64,000 bases of DNA. It comes from Bimuria novae-zelandiae CBS 107.79. Lineage: Eukaryota; Ascomycota; Dothideomycetes; Pleosporales; Didymosphaeriaceae. The notes under the pieces are model-generated. The model had not been told where the DNA came from and made no database searches. It saw only the letters and a list, made by a program, of their open reading frames with translations. Location of the stretch: the NCBI GenBank assembly GCA_010015655.1, contig ML976658.1, positions 77,787 through 141,786 of the forward strand. The letters run 5' to 3'. This document shows positions 9,506-19,417 of this stretch, one piece after another. The stretch's first letter is position 1. Each line of letters begins with the position of its first letter. The translations under genes and the position numbers were made by a program.

Positions 9506-11342
9506 CGTATCGTGCGAATACTCTTCTTTATCGTAGGATCGTATAGTATTCTTATGCCACACTCAATCAAAAAATCTTTTGTAGTCGAATATCGAATCGT
9601 AGAACGTAGGAACCGTAAAGAGCGAACGCGAACCTTGTCAAAAAGCTTACAAACAGCGAAGAGTCGTCCAAAGGAGTGTATGAAAGGTAAACAGGGTAAG
9701 GAATAATTGAGAACCAAGAGATCCCCAGGCCAGCTCTGCAATAATAAGACAAGAGACGTGCCATGCCGCGCCCAGCTTGTCTCCTTGCGGCCCTCCAAAC
9801 CTGCAACGAAGCAATTCACCCAAAATAACCTTTCCACGCGTGCTGAGCCGGTAAAATGGAGAGTTTGTATGCGGTGGAGATGCGCAGCGCACATTACTGG
9901 CCCCCTCGTGGGCGACGTTTCAACCTCTGACAGTAACAGGGGTGTTGCATTAACCGCCTTAGCGACCTTATTGGTTGGCGAGGTCCATCTGCGGCGAGCC
10001 TGTTGCGGTACTGGTACTGCAATCCCTTGATCTGTGCCTCGCGTGCGTGGGCTTGTGCGAAGGCGAACACTTCGTTGACATGTCGCGACAAATGAAGGGT
10101 TGTGGACCTGTGGCCGAGTGACGTGCGCACTCAAAAGGGATGGCGTCGCTCGTGTTGAGACCTCGCTAACCTTGATAGGCAACTCCCACTGCCGACATAC
10201 CCATCCTTTTACAAAAATCACCATAGCGCTGTTCTTGGTACCGTGTACAGTCGCAACAGTCTCTAAGCGCAAAGTCAAACTAGCTCAGATAATTTTTGAT
10301 GCCATCAAGAAACGTTACCGGATCTCACGGCACGCTAAAAACAACGCGACGACAAAGGGGGCATTGGATTCAATGCAAACGAGTCCATGACTTTAAAGAC
10401 GTTAGAATATGTGTAGGAAATAGTAAAGAAAGGTTGAGAAGCGCCTTACGACATGACGACACTCTAGCAGTAACAGCACCAGTGATGATTGCTTTACATA
10501 CCATAGGTACAGAGTACACTCCCTAACATAATGCTCTGGACGAAGTCATCTCAACTTCTTCATATTAGATAATGTTTTCGCAAAACCGAAAAGGGACGAC
10601 TGGCGAGAAAGTAAAAGTTTCCACTGCCACCAGGACCGGGAAGCCACTTGCTACTCCAGTTCTTCTGTGGAGGGCACTAAGCTTTGGAAGGACCATCTTT
10701 CTTACTCATATAACTCCAAAAGCCTCGCCGGTATACCTACTCTTTATCGCGGAACGCGGTTTGTGAACGAGTGCGAATAGGTAAATGTATCCATTGAGCT
10801 CGTTGGGAACCAGGTCCGGCAACCTCTCTTCATGAGGCTTCGCTTATGCAAGAATAAAAGAAATACGGATTTACTCTCTTAGAGGATCCTAAGCCCAGAG
10901 CTCACTAGTCAGGCCGCATACTCGGGCATTCCAATAGGATACTCTCCAACACTGGTCCAGTACTCAATTTGATATCAGGATGAGAAGTGAGGTATCCAAT
11001 AATGTACGTATCTTAAATGATTTAGCTGTGTCTAATATTATGGAAATAGTCTGTAGTATTTACTTCGGCTCTTCGATTACTCGCGCCATTTACGAGTAGT
11101 GCTAAACTGTTGCAGAAGTATGAATGGGTTGAAAGAAGACGAGGCATGTGCCTCGATAACGAAATATACAAGCTACGACCCTAACGGTAAAATCAACCTT
11201 AACCGTTTGCTTTGCGGTCGGCGCTTCTAGCACCTTCCCCAGTGATCAACTGTTTAATTATTCGCACCCACCGCGCCCAACCTGCACTCGAAAATTTATG
11301 GTATTTCGAGGACCGCGTATCTTTCATGCCGACCGCGACACC
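9506..11342. other. Intergenic, no gene supported
   Basis: About 1.8 kb between a minus-strand gene and a plus-strand gene, so it contains both promoters. ORFs here (longest 9427-10278 minus) lack family features and overlap exon 1 of the MARVEL gene. From 10860 to 11200 the sequence is slightly AT-richer. I see no tRNA, repeat array or mobile-element motif. Confidence 0.5.
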
Positions 11343-12485
11343 ATGAAGCTTTTACTCGTCCTTTGCCATGCTCTGGCGCTGTTCTCCTTTGCCATCGCGT
11401 GCACCTTCGACATCCAAGCAACTCCTGGAATCAACGTGACAGCCCCCAAAGATGTCTCAATTCGGGCCCACCCTCGCCAATTCAATGCTCCCTCAAAGAA
11501 GCTCCGAACCCGCACCCTATTCACGGAGAACTACATCTGGCCCGAGAGCTCCCATGCCGTCAAGGACGGGCTAGAACTAAACGAGATCCCATACTGCTTC
11601 GCCAACGCAGAAGCAGAGCGCGTCCTGGAGGCCAGCTTCAGGGTAGCCATCACACAATGGTACGGCGCGCTCGGACACCCCGCAGGACCCTCCAAAGAAG
11701 CCGGATATGCGGTTGTGTTTACGAGGCTGCGCGACTACTGCTACAAGACTGACTACCAGAATATCCTTAACCCCGGCACCTGGAACATTCCTGGACGCGA
11801 GGACGCTCTAGCACTCCATGCAGGGAATGGCTTTTCGGCTACCGTGGGGTATGTACATGGAGAGGACGCGCAGCCTCCTCACGAGCCTGGTCGGCATAAG
11901 ATGGTGTTGCAACCTTTGCCTCAGCCAGCGTATCCGATGCTACAGAGCTACATACATGAGATAGGGCATGGTAAGCACTTGACTTTCAAGGAGCATTGGA
12001 AAACACAACTAACTGATTCAACAGTGCTGGGCTTCGGCCACGCGCACCAACACCCCGACCCTAGTAAATACCTCAAGTTCCGCTGCCAAAACACAAAAAA
12101 CTACGAGCAATCCATCACAGAAGCGCTCAAGTACCCACAGCTCAAACATCTATCCCGCTCACAGATCGCACAGATGCTGTGCTCTAAGGAGGGCCTGGCT
12201 TGGGCAAAGGTGGTCGACGGCTGGTATCCTCAATACGTGACCGATCCGGAAGACTTTGACGTAGATGGGCCGTATGATCCTGATTCCGTCATGCATTACT
12301 TCTTGGCGTATAGTGAGGTCTATCCTAGTGGTCAGTTCGATCCTTCGAAAGCTGATATCTCTCGGATTACTTCAGATGGACGGGAGGAACAGGTTCCCAT
12401 CAATTGGACACCTAGCGCGCAGGATATTAAGAGTCTTAAGTGGTGGTATCGCTGGGATAGGAACGCACCGCGAACACCTCATTAG
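11343..12485 (+). CDS. Secreted astacin-like (metzincin) zinc metalloprotease
   Basis: Exons 11343-11970 and 12025-12485 give 362 aa. The start at 11343 (MKLLLVLCHALALFSFAIA) gives a clean signal peptide; an ATG at 11298 would put 15 polar residues before it. Splicing the 54-bp intron (GTAAGC, branch CTAAC, CAG) restores HEIGHVLGFGH at residues 205-215, the HExxHxxGxxH zinc site. A Met-turn follows at SVMHY (about 297-301), as in astacins and other metzincins. Further Cys residues suggest disulfides. It is likely an extracellular endopeptidase. The exact MEROPS family is unsure because the astacin residue after the third His is not the usual Glu. The intron falls inside the zinc site and is in frame. 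Confidence 0.82.
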   Translation: MKLLLVLCHALALFSFAIACTFDIQATPGINVTAPKDVSIRAHPRQFNAPSKKLRTRTLFTENYIWPESSHAVKDGLELNEIPYCFANAEAERVLEASFRVAITQWYGALGHPAGPSKEAGYAVVFTRLRDYCYKTDYQNILNPGTWNIPGREDALALHAGNGFSATVGYVHGEDAQPPHEPGRHKMVLQPLPQPAYPMLQSYIHEIGHGKHLTFKEHWKTQLTDSTVLGFGHAHQHPDPSKYLKFRCQNTKNYEQSITEALKYPQLKHLSRSQIAQMLCSKEGLAWAKVVDGWYPQYVTDPEDFDVDGPYDPDSVMHYFLAYSEVYPSGQFDPSKADISRITSDGREEQVPINWTPSAQDIKSLKWWYRWDRNAPRTPH

Positions 12486-12655
12486 CCTTGAGCTTGGAAT
12501 TGGTCCACATGGATACTTCAGCTTCACATTCCGGAGGTCACTAGAGCAGGGTAAATCGGTATAAATGTAAGAGCCTTAGACGCAAACCAATAAGTGATTA
12601 CATGTTCTAGAAAAATACAGCTGCCTTGATGTGGGTGTTGGCGCATCGACTCTAC

Positions 12656-15394
12656 TCAAGTAAGTGCCAATAGCTCAATACCAGCAAGCCCATACAGCGC
12701 CGCCGCATTCGTCGTAATCCAATCCGCCTCATTCACCGGCGTCAAAACCTCACTCCCATTGTACCTCACCGTCGCCCATGGATCGTCCGGACTCAATTCA
12801 TCCGCACTGTTATCGTTCAAGAACTCGTCCCACGCCCTGGCCGCAAGCGTCGCGTTATGCCGCCTATTCGCCACATACGCCGTCAGACGCGAGTGCCCCT
12901 GGCGAAGATTGAGCTTGCCAAAGTCCTTGCCATAACGCGCTGCCTGCTCCGCTTTCGGGGCGCCGTAGTAGTAACAGTAGTCGAGCCACGCGTTCACAAA
13001 GTCCTTCGGAATATCGGCGTAGTGCTCGAAAAGCTGGTCGAGGGTTTCGAGCACACCGAAGACGGAAGAGAGATGGGAGACTGTGATAGAGCCATTGTTG
13101 TTTGGATCCGTTGGAGGAGGCGCCCATGATCCGTCTTCGGAGTTGTACAAGGCTTCGCCGGTGACGAAGCCGAATTTCAGCTTTGGAAACGTCTTCGCCG
13201 TCTCCGCTAGCTTGTCGCGGGCTTCCTCCCAGCGTGGACCGCGGCGCTCCCATTCTATCAGCTGGGCAGCTGCCAGACCGGCCCAGTCAGTACCGAAGTT
13301 GAGGTAAAGAGCCGTAGGGTCAGGTGTGTATACAACGCTGGGATCGCGAACTTTGCGGCGAGCATCTACGAGAACCCAGGCCTGCTCGGCTTGGAAAGCC
13401 TCATGAAGAAGATCACCAGTCCTTTCGTCACCGCCGGAAGTATAGTAGAAAGTCTTGCGGTACACCGGCGTAGAGATACGGGCTTGTTTAGCAGAGTCAC
13501 CCCAGTGTTGAACGCCGTGCCGCGTGCCCAAACCAGTGAAGTTGCCCAAGTGATATGAGTCGACTTCTCCGCCGTGACGGACCTGCGCTTCCGCAAGTCG
13601 GTACACATCCGCTCGTCCTGTCCGGAGAAACTGATTCCAGAAGAAGAGGTCCGGCGACAATTCGGAATTGTCCCAAGCATAACCACCAATGTCGTATTTC
13701 CATTGATGCCGATCAGTGTCGTAGCCATGCATGATATCGCCATGGTCCCAGAATCCGTACCAGCGGCGCTGCTCAATCTGATCTCTATAGAATTGGACGA
13801 GGAAGTCTAGGTGAGATTCGATAGTGGTTGCGTCAGTAGTGGAGTTGGACGCGCTCCCCGGGACATTCCAGTACGAGCCGAGCGCTTTGGTTTCCTGAAT
13901 GTACCCAGGCTCTGCAACTAGCACTGGTGGCTCATTCGTGTACTCGGTCAGCGTAGATAGGGTGTCGGCAGCAGGCGTGCTGTCAAAAGCATAGATGTAG
14001 ACCTCATTGGTTCGTGCGATCCCGTATGGGGTATTGTAGCCGTCCTCGTAATCTTCATAAGTGATTTCCAGAGCATCAAGCTGCTTCGCATATGTGTCTT
14101 CGCCCAAGCCATCATGGTAGGGTCGCAAGTCCATGGGCTCGGCAGAAGGACTGTACAGCCAGAGGGTAATCGAACCTTCATCTGTAGCCGCATTCGAAAT
14201 GTCCAGACTTGTTGGATATTTCTTCCAGAAGTCTCGTTGTCCTACTGCCAATCCACCGACCGTAGCACCTCCGAGATACGCTAGCCCACCAGCTCGGGTT
14301 CCTCCTGGGATCTTCAGCCAGCTTTGACCTGCCTTGGTTCGTTTCGCGATGTTGAAACCATCGGCTGAGAGCTGCGTGAGACGATAATCGTTGAACGTAG
14401 GGACCCACTGAAGACGGCTGGTAACTCTGGTATCCCAGGTACTCTTGTCTGGTGTCTTGGTTCCATCGTACTGAGCCAAGCGTGCCTCCTGGCCGGGGTC
14501 TCGTCGGAGACCAGTGATACCCTGCACTGCCTCATGCAGAATGCCCCCGTCGGTACCAGCAATCCTCACGTGCCGATCGAACAGTTCTTCGTCCGCGAGC
14601 GGTACATCGAAGCGAATTCCAAGTCCTGATATGAAATCTGACTTTGAATCACCATCGTAAACGATGGTGTGTATAGTCCGGATGGCGTAAGAGTTTGCGT
14701 AGAGGTAGAAGCGAAGGGTGAAGGGGAGCCAGTCTTTGTGAGAACCGGCTTCGGCATGGTGGATGCCTTGTACGGTCACTAGGGCGCGGGCGGTACTGTC
14801 TTCAGATACAGTTGTGTTGTATATCTTGCTTTCGAAACTGAAGAAGTCGATGCCGCTAGCATCTCCCTCTTCGGCCACTCCAGACTGCGATCGGAGTATC
14901 AAGCGACCATTCTGGCCGACAGTTTTTCCGCTCGACGTCTTGATTGAAGATAATAGCGTGCTTCCAGATTTGGGGAAAGAAGCAGTGATTTTACCAGTGT
15001 TCACCACAATTTCGTCCGAGGATTCTGTGATTTGTATCGCCGATGAGTTGCTGGCTTGTCTTCTGAGGCGACCCGCGGTACCGTTACCAGGTCCTGAAGC
15101 GGTGATTGTGTATTCGTCGGCTGGTGCATCGGATCCAGCGATCGCATGTCCTGTCCACTTGATTGTACCATCCGGCCAGTACGCTGTTACCCAGGATTGG
15201 AGCTCTCCTGACGAAGCTGTGAAGGAGGTAGCATTTGCCAAATGCTGTCCACGAACCCAAGGAAGGCCGAATGTCGTGCCGGTGGTGATCTTTGGTGTGC
15301 CCTCAAGCCATTTGACCGTTACGGCGGTATTGGAGCTCTGTTGCGCAGTGGCGAGCTCGGCGAGACTCGCGAAAGCTAACGCTGTCTTCCACAT
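12656..15394 (-). CDS. Secreted rhamnogalacturonan exolyase-like protein (PcRGLX/YetA type, PL26)
   Basis: Single exon of 912 aa from the ATG at 15394 (MWKTALAFASLAELATAQ, a typical signal peptide; an upstream in-frame ATG at 15424 would add ten polar residues). The protein follows the order of PcRGLX/YetA-like enzymes: an N-terminal RIFT-type barrel (VTVKWLEGTP...GLPWVRGQ), a central beta-sandwich and a large C-terminal alpha/alpha toroid with many aromatics (RRWYGFWDHGD, GGYAWDNSELSPDLFFW, GTRHGVQHWGD). Enzymes of this type cleave rhamnogalacturonan I of pectin from the chain end by beta-elimination. Several N-glycosylation sequons fit secretion. The family call is from memory of these motifs and the length; activity is inferred. 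Confidence 0.75.
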   Translation of the reverse strand: MWKTALAFASLAELATAQQSSNTAVTVKWLEGTPKITTGTTFGLPWVRGQHLANATSFTASSGELQSWVTAYWPDGTIKWTGHAIAGSDAPADEYTITASGPGNGTAGRLRRQASNSSAIQITESSDEIVVNTGKITASFPKSGSTLLSSIKTSSGKTVGQNGRLILRSQSGVAEEGDASGIDFFSFESKIYNTTVSEDSTARALVTVQGIHHAEAGSHKDWLPFTLRFYLYANSYAIRTIHTIVYDGDSKSDFISGLGIRFDVPLADEELFDRHVRIAGTDGGILHEAVQGITGLRRDPGQEARLAQYDGTKTPDKSTWDTRVTSRLQWVPTFNDYRLTQLSADGFNIAKRTKAGQSWLKIPGGTRAGGLAYLGGATVGGLAVGQRDFWKKYPTSLDISNAATDEGSITLWLYSPSAEPMDLRPYHDGLGEDTYAKQLDALEITYEDYEDGYNTPYGIARTNEVYIYAFDSTPAADTLSTLTEYTNEPPVLVAEPGYIQETKALGSYWNVPGSASNSTTDATTIESHLDFLVQFYRDQIEQRRWYGFWDHGDIMHGYDTDRHQWKYDIGGYAWDNSELSPDLFFWNQFLRTGRADVYRLAEAQVRHGGEVDSYHLGNFTGLGTRHGVQHWGDSAKQARISTPVYRKTFYYTSGGDERTGDLLHEAFQAEQAWVLVDARRKVRDPSVVYTPDPTALYLNFGTDWAGLAAAQLIEWERRGPRWEEARDKLAETAKTFPKLKFGFVTGEALYNSEDGSWAPPPTDPNNNGSITVSHLSSVFGVLETLDQLFEHYADIPKDFVNAWLDYCYYYGAPKAEQAARYGKDFGKLNLRQGHSRLTAYVANRRHNATLAARAWDEFLNDNSADELSPDDPWATVRYNGSEVLTPVNEADWITTNAAALYGLAGIELLALT

Positions 15395-16069
15395 CTTCGA
15401 ATCCAACGATGTGTCGCGTCGCAAGATGAAGATGCCACGCGATGCATGTTATATGTGCCTGCATATGATCTCATTAAACTGTAGGCAGTTGTATTGTTCC
15501 GCCCACCGAACGGGCAGTCACGGATGTACTGCCTATGGTCGTTCGGGCCCTCGGGGCAGCCTGAACGGGCCTCGGCGGATGTCATCATCCACATCGCGAG
15601 ACTTGTAAAGTAAATAGCTTCTGTCGGACTTGGTATGGTGCATTACGAAGTTGTGGGTAGCGATGGCGTGCATCGGCGCACCAGGATTGTTTTTCCGCCA
15701 ACCCTGTCGGTGCGATGATCCACCGAGCTTCGCTTCATCGCATTGTACGATAGACTTCAGCACTGCATGTATTGCGCTTACATTGATGAGCGGTCATATG
15801 ACAGATGATGTAACTAAGAAGGGTGAACCAGCTTTGCCCTCGATTGGTCCGTTTTCAGAATTTGCGCGATGCTTCGTTCCCGCTACCAGCGTTGCTGAGC
15901 CGAAGTTTGGCCTCAAGAACCATCGCATGGGAATATAACGTGTGAACCCGTTGTTGTCGTTGAGGAGGAGCAGAAGGAGAAGTAGAAGCAGTGGGGTGGG
16001 TGTACTGCAGGTCTAATTCAGGCAGAATGTGCGCAACATTGAACATAGACCCAAATACAACAATCCTTC
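15395..16069. other. Intergenic between two minus-strand genes
   Basis: About 0.67 kb. It contains the promoter of the lyase gene and the 3' end of the next gene. ORFs here are short and without motifs. No repeat or RNA gene is seen. Confidence 0.5.
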
Positions 16070-17098
16070 TTAACCCAAAGGGTCATAATGGCGACAAATC
16101 AGCATATCAGAGACCTCAAATCGGATTGGATTGTCCCAGACGCGCCTCCGCTCTTTCTGGAAGTCCTCATCGTCTCTTCTACCCTGCACAATGCAACAAG
16201 CCCAGCCAAACTCTTCAGCGTAGAGGTCATAGAGCATTTGATTGCTCATATTGTGCCAGCCAGGCAAGCACAAGACCATGCTCTCTTCCTGTTGGACAAT
16301 CTCGAAGATGGATGGAGGGGTACAGCGATCACCACACGATATCGATATACTATCCCTTGGGTCGTTTGGCTCCTGGAGATGGAACCTCCGGCAAAATCGC
16401 GAGAATATGGGTACGGACTGACCGCTTGGGTCAGCTTGGGCGTGACGGTGGCGCAGGACAGCGACACGGCTCGCCATCTGAATGTCCTGACATAGTCGCT
16501 TAAGGAGATATTTGTTCTTCGCCTCAGGATCGTTCTGCATATCGTGCAGTTGCGCAAAATCTTGCTCAGCGCTTTGCAACATCGCTTCCCTGTGATTCCT
16601 CAGCAGCATCTCTTCCCTGAACAACGCGTCTAGGGTCCGGCGCCAATTGAATCGCATCGTAAGTCCCTCATTGCTCACCTCCAATCCTGTTGGTTCCAAA
16701 TCATCAACTATGTATCCACCTCTTAACCCTCTCTTCAAGAACCCCTCCCCAAAGCGCAGGAACACTGCCGGTCCACTAGGATATTCCCACTTCTCCTGCA
16801 GAAGGTGATTCATGCTGTTAGAGGGGTCTAGAATGTGTCTGTACGTAGCGATGCCTTCGCTCAACAGCGCATCTGTACTATCCAACGTGTACTCCCACGA
16901 GAACCAGATGCCGCTGAATGCTGAGATGATGAGCTTCGGCAGCCAGAAGTTCTCGAAGTGCTTTTCAATGCACTGTCTTTGAAACGAGGAGAGGTTGCGA
17001 AGTTGGTTCCATTGGTATGCGGGGTCGTCATTGTAGGAGTCGACGAGGGCGGTGAGGATCTCTTCTACCAGCTCTGCGGGAAGCGTGGGCATTTTCAT
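16070..17098 (-). CDS. Conserved-looking unknown protein with F-box-like N-terminus
   Basis: Uninterrupted 342-aa frame from the ATG at 17098 (MKMPTLPAELVEEILTALVD). The opening LPAELVEEIL resembles the first helix of F-box or leucine-rich fungal proteins, but the rest of an F-box is not clear. The body has many Trp, Phe and charged residues, with no signal peptide or membrane segment. The codon pattern and absence of stops over 1 kb support a real gene. I do not recognise the family. Confidence 0.6.
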   Translation of the reverse strand: MKMPTLPAELVEEILTALVDSYNDDPAYQWNQLRNLSSFQRQCIEKHFENFWLPKLIISAFSGIWFSWEYTLDSTDALLSEGIATYRHILDPSNSMNHLLQEKWEYPSGPAVFLRFGEGFLKRGLRGGYIVDDLEPTGLEVSNEGLTMRFNWRRTLDALFREEMLLRNHREAMLQSAEQDFAQLHDMQNDPEAKNKYLLKRLCQDIQMASRVAVLRHRHAQADPSGQSVPIFSRFCRRFHLQEPNDPRDSISISCGDRCTPPSIFEIVQQEESMVLCLPGWHNMSNQMLYDLYAEEFGWACCIVQGRRDDEDFQKERRRVWDNPIRFEVSDMLICRHYDPLG

Positions 17099-17661
17099 TG
17101 CTCGGCCCTTGTATCATGTCAAAAGTAAACCTTGCAATATTTGTAATGGAGGCTGCGTCGAAAGGATGGTTGATATGATGCGAGAATGTTAGGCAGCCGC
17201 CTGGGCGCTAGCCGAATACACTAACCTGTTTCGATATAATCCCCCCACCTCACCCTCATTCTCATCCAGTGTCTTCCCCGGGCCCGTCGTCTTTCTGCTC
17301 TCACATAATTTCACTGCACTCCCCAAATGACTCCATATTGAGCCCTACCGCACAGCACTGAGCAGCACATCTACCTACTCAACACCCCGTCCGCTCAGAA
17401 CGAGGTTGAGCATTTTACCACTTGGCACCAGCTACTTGCGAAATGGTCGTCGCACCACACCAGCTAATTTATCAGAGAGTCATGATATCAATATCTTAAT
17501 GATAACTTACCATGAGCTTCACAGGGACGACGTTACAAGGTCAGCTAGGAAGCAATTCACCAGCGCTCCTAAGAAGCATTCCTCCAAAGCACAACATTAC
17601 ATCCATCAACAACAAGATACTCATAAATAACAGCGTTAATATTTACAAGAAAACCAGCCCT
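17099..17661. other. Intergenic between two minus-strand genes
   Basis: About 0.56 kb with a pyrimidine-rich patch at about 17240-17330, as often found upstream of fungal start codons. No gene seen. Confidence 0.4.
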
Positions 17662-19417
17662 CTAATACCTCGTCACACTCGGCGTCCCCGTCGGCGGCAA
17701 CGGGACAAAAGCCTCCGTATGCGTCGAATTCGCCGTGCCATTCGTCGCATACCCCGCCGTCACCACCTCACTCCCATCCGGTATCACCAAATGCCTCAGC
17801 ACCCTCTTAAATATCTCCAAACTCGCTTCCGGCTGATAATACGGCACCTCATGACCCGCCTCATAAATCCTCGTAAACGAGAAATTCCCATACTCGCGGG
17901 TCTCTCCATATTCGGTACCGTTAACAAGGAAGGGCGTATACCCTGCAGAGCGAAAGGAGGAGGTGTGCGTGTAGTTGACAGCGAGGGAGATGGCTTCCCC
18001 GCCGAACCAGTTGCAAATGTAGTCTGCGTCGCCGTAGATAAGTGCCACGCGTACGCCGTACGCCAAGATCTCTTCCAAGTCGTCGATGAGCGGGTACACA
18101 AAGTCGCCCGTGGTCTGGAACCCGTAGCTCACGTTCGGCGCACTACTACTCGTATAGTTGATATTCACGCCCAGCGCCTCCTGCGTGCTCGCAAGGTTCA
18201 AAAAATCCATGAAGTAGTCCGGCGGCGTGGGGTCGTTGTACGGATGCCTGATATCGTACACGCCACGGCCGCCGTACGAGTAGTACGGCTCTTCGACCAT
18301 AGCGCGACACACGTTGGTCGCCTGCGCACAGTAGAAATACGTGTCGGATGCGGTGCGGTCTTCCGCGAGGAGCGACTTGCAATTTTGGACTTGGTCGCGG
18401 CAGCCGTCGGGGACGTAGTAGGCGGTCTTCATGAAGGTGTAGATGGTGTCATTCACAGACTTTATGCCGTAGGTGTTGTTGACGGCGAATTCGGGGTAGT
18501 ACGGTGCTTGGATCTCTTCGTCGATGATGCCGTTGATTATGCCGAGCGTGTCCATTTGCAGCGGGACGCCGGCGACGGACCCGTTTTTGATGGCTTGGTT
18601 TTGCTTGTAGAAGTAGTTGTAGAAGCCTGGGCCGTAGTGGCCACCGTAGGATTCGGTCCAGAGGTTGAAGGTGAAGTTTTGGATGTCGGGGTCTAGTTGC
18701 GGCGAAAGATCTAGGAAGGCCTGGAGGATGTGCCATGCGCCGACTGCAGCGGCTTCGGTCGTATTCGCCTTGTCAGGATCCACCAGCGAGTAGCGGCCTT
18801 CATCGTCTGTGATGGTCTCCTCGTAGGAGAAACCTACACCAACGGGCTGGGACAGGTAAAGCATATTTGACTCCTCGTTCCAAGAGTAGGGGTTGAGCTG
18901 GGTCTTCAAGTCCTCTGTGACGTTGCAAGGTCCATGTTCTAAATCACATCAGCGCTTCGATCCGTACATTCCCCATTCTCGCAGGGAAGACTTACCTTGA
19001 AGCAGTCCAATCAAAGAATCACTCCCCGGCCCTCCATTAAGCCACAGCGTCAACGGCTTCTCACTAGGATTCGTCCTCGCCTCAAAGAACCAAAAGAACA
19101 TATTCGTCTTCTCGTTCAAACTGATATAACCCGCATAGTCGTCCACACCTGGTGTGGTCTCGCAGATTCCACCATCCTAAAAAAAAACCCAGTCAGCAAC
19201 TTTCCACAATAGACTCTAATAAAAAAGCATATAGACTGACCTTACCCGGCTGCTTAAACCGAATACTCGCGCCCTGCGGCGACGTGATCGTCCTCACACC
19301 GGTCGGATCCACCGGAATCCCCCTCTCCTCAAGCGTAGGCTTGCGCGCCGCTGCCCAGCCTGCGCACAACCCCAACGCCAACGTCGCCACCATAGGTACA
19401 TTCAATACCTTTCCCAT
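17662..19417 (-). CDS. Secreted serine carboxypeptidase, S10 family (carboxypeptidase S1-like)
   Basis: Three exons (19417-19241, 19176-18996, 18938-17662) over introns of 64 and 57 bp give 544 aa. A signal peptide opens the protein ([24 protein letters not shown]). The S10 landmarks are present in order: [14 protein letters not shown], the oxyanion and substrate loop [11 protein letters not shown], the nucleophile motif TESYGGHY, Asp in [10 protein letters not shown] and His in [10 protein letters not shown]. It should release C-terminal residues from peptides at acidic pH outside the cell or in vacuoles. There are many N-glycosylation sequons. The C-terminus ([11 protein letters not shown]) has no hydrophobic GPI signal, unlike some S1 homologues. 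Intron 1 uses a GTCAGT donor, the one that keeps phase 0. Confidence 0.9.

Noticed and set aside
9427..10278. 283-codon open frame on the minus strand
   Set aside because: It overlaps exon 1 of the MARVEL gene in another frame, has no motif, and its amino-acid make-up (Arg, Ser, Trp-rich) looks like random reading.
17512..18696. 394-codon plus-strand ORF opposite the carboxypeptidase
   Set aside because: It is the mirror of a well-supported coding strand. Its Arg/Val-rich, repeat-like content is typical of antisense shadows.
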